Shown: in pieces, positions 7,936 to 18,200 of the stretch | Numbering within the stretch: position 1 is the first letter of the stretch | Layout: each line of letters begins with the position of its first letter | Made by a program: the position numbers and the translations under genes | The notes under the pieces: model-generated | Seen by the model: the letters and a program-made list of their open reading frames with translations, nothing else | What the model was told of the DNA's origin: nothing | Database searches by the model: none | Assembly: GCA_021734245.1 (NCBI GenBank) | Contig: JAIPJH010000002.1 | Coordinates: forward strand, 1 to 64,000 | From: Candidatus Cloacimonadota bacterium | GTDB taxonomy: Bacteria; Cloacimonadota; Cloacimonadia; Cloacimonadales; TCS61 | Direction: 5' to 3' | Length of the DNA: 64,000 bases

Positions 7936-9102
7936 TTATTTTTTATTCATCTCATCAAATTTACCAGCAGGTGGTTTTGTTCTTTTACCTTTGTCGAAGC
8001 TGATGGCATTTGTAGGGCAAACTTCCACACACGTTCCGCAAGAAAAACAATCGGGGATTATTCTGTCCCTTCTCAGGATCGCCTCCATCACTGAAGAAGG
8101 ACAGCTTTCAGCGCAATTTCCGCAGGCAATGCATTTTCGATAATTAACTTTAATCTTGTAGATACTGATCTTTTCCAACACCCAACCCAGCAAGCCAAAA
8201 GGACAGAAAAGATGACACCAGGGACGATAGACAAAGATAGACAACAGAAATAGAATTCCCAGAAAGAAAATTCCGTACGCTGCGAGAGTGGCTGGTTTAA
8301 ATATTTTGAAAGGATCGAATTCTTCCACCAGATCGAAAGCCCAGATAAAAGCAGCCGCTGTAAAAACAATAAAAAACACGATCCTGACTGTATTTGTGAA
8401 AGCAAACGACAATTTGAATTGAGGGATAATAGGTTCGTGTTTCCGGCGATTAATTCTAAAATTGAGGTCTTGAAGCGTTCCAACCTGACAACCCCAGGAA
8501 CAGATAAACTTATTTGCTAAAACCACAGTGATCAGAAAAAGCGTCATGGCAAATAATCTGGGTGGGAAAATAATCTTAACTTGTCCAAACAAAACGATAG
8601 TATCTTTTACCGTTCCCATCGGCCCTGGATCGGCTCCCAGAAAAATACCGAAAATAACAACTGCCACAAAATAAAGCCATTTTCTACGTTCGGAATCGAT
8701 GGCATTATTACGCAGTAAAAAGAAGATCAGAACCAGAAATATGAACCATAAAACAAATTTCACCAGAATCTTTTTCCAGTCTTTAGCTCCTTCTTCGGCA
8801 GCAAATATAATTTGCTTTTTCAAACTGTTTTCGGCTTCAGAAACAGTGAGCGAAAATTCTGAAAACTTCTTTTGCAGTTCTTCTTTTTTAGAAACATCAA
8901 AGACCTTTTTCATTACAGGATCTGGAATTTCATTTTGTTTTGCAATTTGTGCCAAAGTCATATCCCTGTCGATACTTATGTTCTCTGGCACTTCAATCTT
9001 TTCTTCTGAATTTGACCACATTTTTACAGAAATTATTGAACCAATAATGACGAAAGCAATCAACAAAAAAACACAAACCAATACTTTTACAGATGAATTC
9101 AT
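7936..9102 (-). CDS. Membrane-bound polyferredoxin (NapH/NosR/CcoG-like 4Fe-4S protein)
   Basis: A 388-residue membrane protein with an N-terminal helix and a soluble helical stretch (~30-105). Several transmembrane segments (~110-290) follow, with the family's cysteine motifs SWGCQVGT and CHLFCPFGLLGW. The C-terminal ferredoxin domain has two 4Fe-4S sites, CIACGNCAESCP and CFSCGTCVEVCP. Such proteins pass electrons across or along the membrane to periplasmic reductases. Which reductase is served is not visible here. The neighbours (Cache protein, DUF438-PAS protein) suggest a redox-sensing or electron-transfer module. The gap to the upstream DUF438 gene is 19 bp. Confidence 0.83.
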   Translation of the reverse strand: MNSSVKVLVCVFLLIAFVIIGSIISVKMWSNSEEKIEVPENISIDRDMTLAQIAKQNEIPDPVMKKVFDVSKKEELQKKFSEFSLTVSEAENSLKKQIIFAAEEGAKDWKKILVKFVLWFIFLVLIFFLLRNNAIDSERRKWLYFVAVVIFGIFLGADPGPMGTVKDTIVLFGQVKIIFPPRLFAMTLFLITVVLANKFICSWGCQVGTLQDLNFRINRRKHEPIIPQFKLSFAFTNTVRIVFFIVFTAAAFIWAFDLVEEFDPFKIFKPATLAAYGIFFLGILFLLSIFVYRPWCHLFCPFGLLGWVLEKISIYKIKVNYRKCIACGNCAESCPSSVMEAILRRDRIIPDCFSCGTCVEVCPTNAISFDKGKRTKPPAGKFDEMNKK

Positions 9103-9121
9103 AAACCTCCCCTATAGAATA

Positions 9122-10303
9122 TTAATCCCAATCCAACAACCTTTTCTCTCCATTCAACTTACGAATATCGGTAACATCCTGACTAACTTCCAATGTTCCG
9201 ATATATTTATCATTTTTGCGTAACGCAAAATATCTGATCTGAACAAATTTTCCTTTCAACTGAATGTGAAAAGATGCTTCATTCTTCTCGCCTGTTTTAA
9301 ATGAATTCAGAATTTTTTGCACCATGTGAACACTTTCCGGTGGATGGCAATTCTGCACTTTTCTGCCAATGATAGCCGGGGAACGCGGAAAAAATCTATC
9401 TTTGGGATTGGAAAAATATTTCACTTCATCATTGGCATCGATAAAGGTGATATCAATCGGCAGGTTATTAAATATACTCTCAATCTGCATATTAGATAAT
9501 CTGCCAGTTTCACAATTGAAATCTGTCAAATTCACTTTCTTTCTATTTTCAGGTTTTTCAAGGCTTATATGAATTTCGGGTGGATCGATAAAAGAATATC
9601 CTATCTCTTTGCTTTGAGCTGCAATCTTTTTCCAATGGCTTTCGGATAGAGTTTCCATGGCAACCGGAAAAACAACCAGATTTTCTTTGAAGATCATGCC
9701 ATACATCAAAAAGAAAAGCTCTCCAATTTCTTTGTACAGATCGCTATCGAAATCCTGCTTTTTTTTCAGAAGTTTTTTCAGCCATTTCAGTTTCATGCGA
9801 ATATCATCATCCAAAGACCACATCACAGCAAGCGGACGGCAGTTTTGCCAAACGCGTTCCAGATATGGAAAGAGAATATTTTCTTTTCGCAGAAAATGTT
9901 TTTCGATCTGGAGCAATTTATTTAAATTCTGATTGAGTTCTTCCAGGTTTTTTTTCTGCAAATTTTTTTTCATCTTTTGCAGGATAAGTTTAAGCTGTTC
10001 ATTTTCCTGCATGAAATGTGATAGAGCATGATCTTCTGCAGGTTTATCCCATTTATAATTTCGCAATGGTTCGTAGATCACGTTCATCACTTTTTCGATT
10101 TTTTCTTTTATCTGAGTTGCCGAAATACCCATTTTCAGCTGCTGTTCTTCCATGAAGATCATATCGTGGGGAGTAATGTTCTGGATTGATTCACCATATT
10201 TTTTCAGCAGTCTTTTTCCGTCTTTTCCCTGCAAAATTCCCTGAGAAAATTTTAGAAGATGTTCTCTCCTTTCCACCTGTTTCTGAACAAAATCAGACAT
10301 CAT
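9122..10303 (-). CDS. DUF438 / hemerythrin-like / PAS domain protein
   Basis: A 393-residue soluble protein. Residues ~10-75 match DUF438 (GKDGKRLLKKYGESIQNITP). Residues ~85-235 look like a hemerythrin-type helical domain, with AEDHALSHFMQEN, EKHFLRKENILFPYLE and VVFPVAMETL supplying His/Glu ligands. Residues ~265-390 form a PAS domain (NNLPIDITFIDANDEVKYFS, ending LEVSQDVTDI). The family is common in anaerobes and is thought to sense oxygen, nitric oxide or redox state through a diiron site and a PAS ligand. There is no output domain, so it may act through partners. It opens a three-gene minus-strand operon. Confidence 0.82.
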   Translation of the reverse strand: MMSDFVQKQVERREHLLKFSQGILQGKDGKRLLKKYGESIQNITPHDMIFMEEQQLKMGISATQIKEKIEKVMNVIYEPLRNYKWDKPAEDHALSHFMQENEQLKLILQKMKKNLQKKNLEELNQNLNKLLQIEKHFLRKENILFPYLERVWQNCRPLAVMWSLDDDIRMKLKWLKKLLKKKQDFDSDLYKEIGELFFLMYGMIFKENLVVFPVAMETLSESHWKKIAAQSKEIGYSFIDPPEIHISLEKPENRKKVNLTDFNCETGRLSNMQIESIFNNLPIDITFIDANDEVKYFSNPKDRFFPRSPAIIGRKVQNCHPPESVHMVQKILNSFKTGEKNEASFHIQLKGKFVQIRYFALRKNDKYIGTLEVSQDVTDIRKLNGEKRLLDWD

Positions 10304-10698
10304 CTCTCCAATATATTTTTCACTTTTCCGAAATTGATGATAAGAGTCTTCTACGTCAAGATAATGCTAAGAAATAAAAATTTGAGAATAAAAAAAATTT
10401 GGAAAATCACGACGCGGAGCAGCGAAGAATTTTATTTGATGAATAATTTATCCAAACTTCCAAAAGAATAATTGACTTTTTTCTGAACGACTATTCAATA
10501 AAGCAGTTAGAGATGATCAATTTTGATTTTCTATAACAAAAATTTATCCCTGTAAATGTTTTTAATTATTTATAGTTATGTGCATTCGCAGATTAAACTT
10601 GACTCAGTTTGTCAGATTAAAAATTTGACCATGTTTCTAAGGCAGTTATTTTCGATTGCATTTGGAACAAAAAAAAGAGAAAAGTGAAGGTAAAAAAA
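10304..10698. other. Intergenic region without a recognisable gene
   Basis: This 395-bp divergent gap separates the DUF438 gene (minus) from the deacetylase gene (plus). It is AT-rich. I see no RNA gene, no convincing ORF and no strong palindrome; it presumably holds both promoters. Confidence 0.5.
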
Positions 10699-11661
10699 AT
10701 GGAATTGATCTACAATCCAGTATTTTTGAAACATGATACAGGTATGCATCCAGAGAATAAGAAAAGACTATCTTCTTTGGGAGAATTGCCTGTCACTGAA
10801 CTGGAAAGTGGTGAGGAATATCTGGAATTAATTCATACAAAAGAATATATTAGAAGAATGAAAAAATTTAGTGAGAATGAAAGTGGGCACGTCGATCCTG
10901 AAACAATCATTTCCAAAGGAAGTTATGAGGCAGCTATATATGCTGTCGGTGCAACTATAATGGCTTCAAAAACCGGTGATTTTGCTCTTACACGTCCACC
11001 AGGCCATCATGCACATCCCGATCGTTCCAGCGGATTTTGTCTGTTCAATAATATCGCAATTGCAGCAAAATATCATGCAAACCAGGGCAAAAAGGTTCTC
11101 ATTATCGATATCGATGGTCATCTTGGCTGCGGAACAAATAGGATCTTCTACGATTCAGATCAGGTAATGTATTGGTCGCTCCATGAATATCCAGCTTTCC
11201 CTGGTGGTGGCGATGCAAACGAAATAGGAACCGGTAAAGGCGAAGGTTATACGATAAATGTTCCACTTCCTGCCGAAAGTGGTGATGAAATCTTTATGGA
11301 AGCATTTGAAACATTTCTGCCTGTTGCAAAAGAATTTAATCCTGATATTGTTGGTATTTCAGCTGGTTTTGACGCTCATCAATACGACTTACTTTTGAAT
11401 TTGAGAGTTTCTGTTAATCTTTTTCACAAGATCGGAAAAATGATCTCTCAGAATTTTGACAATGTTTTTGCTACTTTGGAAGGTGGTTATAATATTGAGA
11501 TGTTCCCACGTTGTTTATATAATTTCCTGGATGGAATAAACAATAAGAAAATGCGTTTTAAAGAAAGAAATACAGATTCCATGATTCAGACATTTTATGA
11601 ATATGAAGGACGTAAAGCTTTAGCAGTTCATAATCTTAAGAAATTTTGGAAATCAATTTAA
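10699..11661 (+). CDS. Histone-deacetylase-family (AcuC-like) deacetylase
   Basis: A 320-residue zinc-dependent deacylase of the arginase/HDAC fold. Visible motifs are PPGHHAHPD (the HH charge-relay pair), DIDGHLGCGT (zinc ligands Asp and His of DxH; the second His of the usual DxHHG is Leu here), GISAGFDAHQ (the third zinc Asp) and LEGGYN. A GTG at 10684 would add five residues, but ATG 10699 is preferred because GAAGGT lies eight bases before it. It is 32 bp upstream of an acyl-CoA synthetase fused to an acetyltransferase. This recalls AcuC reversing AcuA/Pat acetylation of acetyl-CoA synthetase, so the role in lysine deacetylation is inferred from context. Confidence 0.87.
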   Translation: MELIYNPVFLKHDTGMHPENKKRLSSLGELPVTELESGEEYLELIHTKEYIRRMKKFSENESGHVDPETIISKGSYEAAIYAVGATIMASKTGDFALTRPPGHHAHPDRSSGFCLFNNIAIAAKYHANQGKKVLIIDIDGHLGCGTNRIFYDSDQVMYWSLHEYPAFPGGGDANEIGTGKGEGYTINVPLPAESGDEIFMEAFETFLPVAKEFNPDIVGISAGFDAHQYDLLLNLRVSVNLFHKIGKMISQNFDNVFATLEGGYNIEMFPRCLYNFLDGINNKKMRFKERNTDSMIQTFYEYEGRKALAVHNLKKFWKSI

Positions 11662-11693
11662 TTATAAAATAAAAAAATAAAAAGGAAGTAAAA

Positions 11694-14369
11694 ATGATCG
11701 TAAAGAACTTAACCAAAATGTTCAATCCCAAAGTTGTAGCAATTTTTGGTGCTTCAGCTCGTAAGGGAAGTGTTGGGTTTGCCCTGATGGACAACATCAT
11801 TGGCTCTGGTTTTGACGGAATCGTTTATCCGGTCAATCCCAAAAGAACCAATGTTTTGGGTGTGAAAGCTTACAAGAGAATTGAAGACATTCCCGACAAA
11901 GTAGATCTGGCAATTATTGCTACTCCGGCAAAAACAGCTCCGGCTATCGTGGAAGATTGTGGAATTGCTGGTGTTTCCAGTGTTCTTCTGATTTCTGCCG
12001 GCTTTGCTGAAGCAGGAGAAGAAGGTAAAGAACTGATGAATCAGATCCATACTTCTATCAGAAAGTACAACATGAGTTTAATTGGACCCAACTGTCTGGG
12101 ATTTATAAAACCTTCCATCAAGTTTAATGCCAGTTTTGCCAGTAAAATGGCACGTCCTGGTAAAATCGCATTTATCTCTCAAAGCGGGGCGCTTTGTACT
12201 GCAATTCTGGATTGGTCGATTGAACAGAATGTTGGCTTCAGTCATTTCGTATCTATCGGCTCGATGATGGATATCAGCTTCAATGATCTGATCGATTATT
12301 TTGGAACTGATTCTCAAACCAACAGCATTGTGATCTACATGGAATCTTTGAAAGATGCACGCAGTTTCTTGAGTGCAGCGAGAGCTTTCGCAAGAAACAA
12401 ACCTATCATTATTTTGAAAGCAGGAAAGAGCAGTGAAGGTGCTCAGGCAGCAATGTCTCACACCGGAAGTCTGGCAGGAAATGATTTCGTTTTCGATGCT
12501 GCCTTCAAACGTGCAGGTGTAATTCGAGTGGACACGATTGAAGAACTTTTCAATATCGCCCAAGCTCTGGCCATGCAGCCAAGACCAAACAACAACCGTT
12601 TGGCAATTGTTACAAATGCAGGTGGACCTGGTGTGATCGCTACAGATACTTTGATTGCAAATGGTGGAAAGCTGGCAAAACTTTCTGATGAAATAATTGA
12701 AGAATTAAATCAGCATCTTTCTCCGCATTGGAGTAAAGGAAATCCACTGGATGTTTTGGGAGATGCCGGACCGGAGCAATACGCTAAAACTCTGGAAGTT
12801 TGTGCCAAAGACAAAAATGTGGATGGAATTTTAGTAATCCTTACTCCGCAATCTATGACAGATCCTACTGCTGTTGCCATAGAACTGGCAAAAATCGAGA
12901 AGAAGTGTAATAAAACAGTTCTGGCTTGCTGGATGGGAGCTGAAGATGTTCGTGAAGGAAAGAAAGTTCTGGAACAAAACAATATTCCGGTTTACCAGGC
13001 TCCTGAAGATGCTGTGAAAGCTTTTATGGTAATGTACAATTATTCTCGAAACCTGCAAATATTGCATGAAACTCCATCGCACATTCCAAGCCAGTTCAAG
13101 CCAGACAAAGAATCTAACAAGAAATTGATCCAAACAGTTATGAAAGATAACAGATCCGTGATGACTGAATATGAAGCAAAACAATTTTTGGATAATTATC
13201 AGATACCGGTAATAAAAAATGGACTTGCTTCATCAGAAAAAAAGGCTATTGAATTAGCAGAAGAAATCGGTTATCCCCTGGTTATGAAAATCGCTTCTCC
13301 AGATATTCTTCACAAAACCGATGTGGGTGGTGTTATCTTGAACATAACCAGCAAAGAAGAAGCTAAAAAATCATATAACAAAATAATGAAATCTGCTAAA
13401 GAAAAAAAGCCAACCGCAGATATTAAAGGTGTTTTCGTTGAGCAGATGATGAAACGTAAGTATGAACTTATTATCGGTTGTAAAAAAGATCCTATCTTTG
13501 GTCCCACCATCGTATTTGGAATGGGTGGAGTTGCTGTTGAGATCTTCAAAGATACACGAGTTGGCCTTCCGCCCTTGAACATGGCTCTGGCAATGCGCAT
13601 CATAGAAGATACAAAAATATATAAATTAATTAAAGGTTATCGTGGAATGCCTGGTGCTGATATTCAAGCAATTCAATTCCTGCTTTATAAATTTGCTTAT
13701 CTGTTGATGGACTTCCCGCAGATCAGCGAAATAGATATCAATCCCTTTGGTGTGGATGAACGTGGCGGAGTGGTTCTGGATGCAAAAGTTCTGCTCGATA
13801 CTACCATCAAAGAAGTTGATGATAATTATAGCAAGCACCTGGTTATCTCTCCTTATCCATCCGAATATACAACTGACTTTGTAATGACTAACGGCAAAAA
13901 AGTTGTACTTCGTGCTATCAAGCCAGAAGATGAAATGATGGAAAAAGAAATGTTCTCAAATTTCAGTGAACGTACTCAAAGATTCCGTTTCTTCCAGCTC
14001 ATAAAAGAAATCTCTCACGAACAACTGGTTCGCTATACACAGATCGATTATGATCGTGAAATTGCTATCATTGCCGAAGTGGAAGAAAATGGTAAAAAGA
14101 AAATGGCCGGCGTTGTTCGTTTAATTGCCGATCAGTATAACGAAACTGCTGAATTCGCTATTGTTGTAGCAGATCCGTGGCATAATCAGGGATTGGGCAA
14201 CAAATTCACCGACTACATTCATGAAATTGCTAAAGAACGCGGAATCAAAAAGATCACAGCAAATGTTTTAGCTGTAAATCACATCATGCTGCACATGTTC
14301 AAAATCCGTGGTTTTAAGTTGGAAAAACGAGAAGACAGTTACTACGCTGAATTGGTGATTAACGATTAA
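11694..14369 (+). CDS. ADP-forming acyl-CoA synthetase fused to a GNAT acetyltransferase (Pat-like architecture)
   Basis: An 891-residue protein. The CoA-binding domain (~1-130) begins VVAIFGASARKGSVG. The succinyl-CoA-ligase-like domains follow, with the phosphorylated His in AAMSHTGSLAG (~256). An ATP-grasp domain occupies ~480-705 (GYPLVMKIASPDILHKTDVGG region, EIDINPFGVDERGG). The C-terminal ~160 residues are a GNAT domain (VVADPWHNQGLGNKF is the acetyl-CoA motif). ADP-forming synthetases make ATP from acetyl-CoA in fermenters; the same layout with an inactive synthetase part is the lysine acetyltransferase Pat. The phospho-His is kept, so synthetase activity is plausible. AAGGAAG precedes the ATG. 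Confidence 0.88.
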   Translation: MIVKNLTKMFNPKVVAIFGASARKGSVGFALMDNIIGSGFDGIVYPVNPKRTNVLGVKAYKRIEDIPDKVDLAIIATPAKTAPAIVEDCGIAGVSSVLLISAGFAEAGEEGKELMNQIHTSIRKYNMSLIGPNCLGFIKPSIKFNASFASKMARPGKIAFISQSGALCTAILDWSIEQNVGFSHFVSIGSMMDISFNDLIDYFGTDSQTNSIVIYMESLKDARSFLSAARAFARNKPIIILKAGKSSEGAQAAMSHTGSLAGNDFVFDAAFKRAGVIRVDTIEELFNIAQALAMQPRPNNNRLAIVTNAGGPGVIATDTLIANGGKLAKLSDEIIEELNQHLSPHWSKGNPLDVLGDAGPEQYAKTLEVCAKDKNVDGILVILTPQSMTDPTAVAIELAKIEKKCNKTVLACWMGAEDVREGKKVLEQNNIPVYQAPEDAVKAFMVMYNYSRNLQILHETPSHIPSQFKPDKESNKKLIQTVMKDNRSVMTEYEAKQFLDNYQIPVIKNGLASSEKKAIELAEEIGYPLVMKIASPDILHKTDVGGVILNITSKEEAKKSYNKIMKSAKEKKPTADIKGVFVEQMMKRKYELIIGCKKDPIFGPTIVFGMGGVAVEIFKDTRVGLPPLNMALAMRIIEDTKIYKLIKGYRGMPGADIQAIQFLLYKFAYLLMDFPQISEIDINPFGVDERGGVVLDAKVLLDTTIKEVDDNYSKHLVISPYPSEYTTDFVMTNGKKVVLRAIKPEDEMMEKEMFSNFSERTQRFRFFQLIKEISHEQLVRYTQIDYDREIAIIAEVEENGKKKMAGVVRLIADQYNETAEFAIVVADPWHNQGLGNKFTDYIHEIAKERGIKKITANVLAVNHIMLHMFKIRGFKLEKREDSYYAELVIND

Positions 14370-14385
14370 TCACAAATTATAATCT

Positions 14386-14421
14386 TAAAAAGGCTCGATT
14401 TGATTTTCGAGCCTTTTTTGT
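14386..14421 (+). terminator. Rho-independent terminator after the acyl-CoA synthetase gene
   Basis: AAAAAGGCTCGA and TCGAGCCTTTTTT form a strong stem with a short AT-rich loop followed by T residues, 17 bp after the stop codon. The A-run on the other side would let it work in both directions. Confidence 0.88.
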
Positions 14422-14506
14422 TTGATTAATCAATTGACATCCAGAATACAGGAAATATTTTACTAATTATGGAAAAATTATTATCAATAATATAGAAGGT
14501 GAAAAT

Positions 14507-15205
14507 ATGGTAAATATATCAGGAAAATGGGCACTTGTAACCGGTTCCAGTCGCGGAATTGGAATGCGTGTGGCCACGGCTCTTGCCGAAAATGGCTGCA
14601 AAGTTATATTGCATTCCCGCAAATTGGAAAGTACAAAACCAATAATGGAAAAGCTGCAAGGAAAAGGCTTTGATGTTTATGCACTTGAAGCAGAATTATC
14701 AAATATCGATGAAGTTGAAAAATTGATAACTGAAGTGAAATCAATAACAAATGATCAGCTGGATATTTTGTACAATAATGCAGCTATCATGACTACATAT
14801 CGAAATTTATATGAACCTGCTTTCGAAGAATATCAGCAAAGTTTTCTAATTAATTCCATAGTTCCAGCAAAACTCTGTGATGCTTTTTTGCCGGGAATGA
14901 TATTTAGAAACTGGGGTCGTATCGTAAATGTTACATCAGGAATTAAAGAAGAACCGCAACTAATGCCTTATAGCTGTTCCAAAGCTGCTTTAGATAGATA
15001 CGTGCGAGACATGGTTCCCACTTTAAAAGGAACAAATGTATTGATGAATCTTCTCGATCCTGATTGGCTGAGAACAGACTTGGGCGGACCTCATGCTCCA
15101 AATCATCCTGATTCTGTATTACCGGGCGCACTGGTTCCTGTTCTTCTGGAACAAAAAGAGGGAAGCGGTAAACTATACAAAGCACAAGATTATAGAAGTA
15201 AATAA
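14507..15205 (+). CDS. Short-chain dehydrogenase/reductase (SDR)
   Basis: A 232-residue classical SDR. It has the NAD(P) motif TGSSRGIG near residue 13, NNAAIM (NNAG equivalent), the catalytic Ser in NVTSGIKEE and YSCSKAALDRY supplying the Tyr-x3-Lys pair. The substrate cannot be told from the sequence. An AGAAGGTG-type ribosome site lies before the ATG, and an independent promoter is likely because a terminator lies upstream. The stop codon is 40 bp before the preferred start of the sigma54-activator gene. Confidence 0.85.
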   Translation: MVNISGKWALVTGSSRGIGMRVATALAENGCKVILHSRKLESTKPIMEKLQGKGFDVYALEAELSNIDEVEKLITEVKSITNDQLDILYNNAAIMTTYRNLYEPAFEEYQQSFLINSIVPAKLCDAFLPGMIFRNWGRIVNVTSGIKEEPQLMPYSCSKAALDRYVRDMVPTLKGTNVLMNLLDPDWLRTDLGGPHAPNHPDSVLPGALVPVLLEQKEGSGKLYKAQDYRSK

Positions 15206-15218
15206 ATATATTGACCAA

Positions 15219-15231
15219 AACTGTATCATTT
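15219..15231. promoter_or_regulatory. Copy 1 of a repeated AACTGTATCATTT motif (candidate activator-binding site)
   Basis: The 13-mer AACTGTATCATTT lies 14 bp before the ATG of the sigma54-activator gene. An identical 13-mer overlaps that gene's stop codon, and a near copy lies at 19490. Such spacing suits an autoregulated upstream activating site, but no binding data exist. Confidence 0.4.
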
Positions 15232-15245
15232 TTGATTCTTTACAC

Positions 15246-18200
15246 ATGAAAAATGAATATAAGAAATTAGACCAAATCGGAAAAGGCTCATTTGCTAAAG
15301 TTTGGCTGGCAGAAGATAAAGATAAGAAAAAGGTTGTTTTAAAAGAATACAATTCTTCCTCGCTTTCGGAAGCAAGAAGGGAATTCCTTTTCCTTAATGC
15401 TATCGATTCACCAAATATTGTAAAAGCAATTGAATTCCAGAGCGATCCACCAGTACTTTTTCAAGAGTACATAGAAGGAACAAGTTTATTACCTGGAAAT
15501 CTTAAAACAAAAAAACAGAAAAACAAATTTCTGGCTGCTTTAAGCCGAACGCTCTCCCATCTTCATTCAGCAGGAATATGTTTCAACGACCTGAAACCGG
15601 AGAACATTCTCATCAGGAATGGTGAACCTGTACTTATAGATTTAGGATTAGCAACACCTAACTTCTTTTATGATAACATATTCCGCGGTACACCTGCTTA
15701 TTCTGCACCAGAAAAACTAAGTCGAAGGATCAATTCTTATGTTGCTGATGTTTTTTCATTCGGATTGCTTGCTTTCCAAGTGATGCAGGAGTTTCTTCCT
15801 GCCGATAATTTCGAGTATGAAGATTATAAAAAACTACTTCTTTCAGAAGATAGTTGGCAAAAATTTCTGGATGATAATGTTGATGACAATTTCCTCCAGT
15901 CGATGCTGGCATTTCGTCCTACAAAGCGACCAACGATGCCAAAGATCGCCCGGCATTATGCTGAAGTGAGTGGTATTAAGATTTATGAAAATAAAATTGA
16001 TATTATCAAACAACATCTTTTTGAGTGCCAGACAAAAAGTGTAAGTAAACTATTGCAGAATAAATTTTTAACCTGCTCTTTAGAAGATGAACCAGATAGA
16101 ATAGCTGAGAATGCTTTATTATGGTTGGAATCTGAAAATCGTCACCCGATCCTGCTTAAAGAATCAGATTTTATCTGGCAACCTCAGGAATTCTTCAAGC
16201 AATTTGAAAATAAGATTAGTTCAAAACATGAAATTGTAGATTCAATAAAAAACTCTCAATTAACTTATCTTCTTCAAAGAGACTTGATCGACGTGAAAAC
16301 TAAATTATTCAAGGAGTTATCAGATTTTGAGAACACTCTGATCATTAATTACAAAAAAAAGAGTCAACTTCCAAATGTGGATTCAAAAGAAGTACAAAAT
16401 CTTGTTCAAGAATATCAATTAGAAAATGTACAAATGGAATCCGATTTTAGCGCTAAACCATTTCTTGCCAGAATCCATATATTAAGTTTACTTACCGAAG
16501 AAAAAACAGAAAATATTCCAGAGGATATTGTAACTTTACTGGCAGCTATAAAATTATCTATTCCTATATATTTATTGAAATACGTTTTTACAAACATTTC
16601 AAACATACTTCCTGATCTTTTATTACATCCGAATATAAACATAAAGAATGATGGTTTGTATTTTAATTCCGATTCCGATAAAACAAAACCTAAAAAAGAT
16701 CAATTAGAGAAACTATTTTCTGCTTCCGAAGAACAAGGATTTTACGCAATTGCTTTGCAATGTTCAATTCTTCTGGATAAAAAAACTAAAACTATCGAAT
16801 TGTTGGAAAAGTATATTAACGACCTGGTTTCGCAACAATACTATTCATCTGCCTTTGAAATTTTGCAATTGTATTCCAGGGAAATAAAATTGTCGTTATC
16901 ACTTCAAAAAAAACAGGCTTTTCTGCTTCGAAAAAATGGCAATTTGAAAGAATCGTTGAAAAAATACGAAGAAATCCAAGTTGATAATTCCAGTTTGGAT
17001 TATGCTGTAATTGCATCTGATCGAGCTGTAATTCTGCAGGAATTAGATCAATTGGATAAAGCCAGAAAAATCTATGAAGAAGTTTTACCGATATTTCAAA
17101 ATCAGGAAAATAAAAATTCATATCTTCGCACCATAAATAATATGGGAGTAATTGATGTTCAATCAAATCAATTCCAGAAAGCAGAAGGAACTTTTTTGAA
17201 ACTACTGGACGAAGCTCAAAAGTTTGGTAACAAACAGTTTACGACCATGTCTCATTTGAACCTGGCAGACGTTTACCTGCGCAAAGGAGAATGGAAAAAA
17301 AGTCTTTATCAAGCTCAAACTGCCGCCGAGTTTGGACGTAAATTTAATAGAAAAAATATCGAAGTATGGGCTCAGATCTATGGGATTCAGGCGCAATGGG
17401 CTATTGGATCAGCCGAAAATCTGGATGAAATTATTCTGCAGATTTTTGCAGATGACAAACTTCAGGAACAAGCTCAATTATTAGAAAATTTTGCAATGAG
17501 TATGATGCCGGTTTTAATTCATTCTAATAATAATAAAACTGATGATTTGTATAAAATCTTAATTACCTCTCAAAACGTAGGCGATGAAAAAAATCAGGCA
17601 CTTTTCTGGTATTACTATTACAGCAGTAACTATATACAAGCTGCAGAGATATCCAAACAATTTAAAGATAAATTGTTTCAGAATTTTGCTAAAGCTTTTC
17701 TTACTGCAGATGCTCGAATGTTAACCGCAATTTTCAGAGAGTTTGGCCTTCGGAACGACTGTTTTGGTTATCTTCAAAACGCTGTTATGATCAATCAAAA
17801 TTTAGATTTTCTTAAATTTGAAGAGCTGCAGAATGAAATCAAAAATTTTGCCACATTACATCCATTTCATCCACTTACAAGCGTAAAAATAAACACTGAA
17901 ACACAACCAGAACAGCAGCATTTGGACATTTTGTGGGAAATTATTTCGATAATTCACAGCAATGAATCATTCGATTCTTCGATGCAATCCATATTGGCAG
18001 GTGTTATTCGAATTGCAGAACTGGAACGTGCTGTTTATTATAAATTCGACAATGGTGAAATGCTAGCTCAGATAGGTATGAATAGAGATTTAAATCCTCT
18101 CGACCTGGAAAAGATCAGGATCAGTAGAACAATTCTGCAGGAAACCATAAAACTAGGTCATATCAGGTTTTTTGAAAGCCTTCAGGAAGAAACTCCGTTT

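Noticed and set aside
15093-15245. Earlier start for the kinase-sigma54 activator, overlapping the SDR gene
   Set aside because: The extra 51 residues are non-conserved, overlap 113 bp of a well-supported SDR gene, and the kinase domain begins right after ATG 15246.
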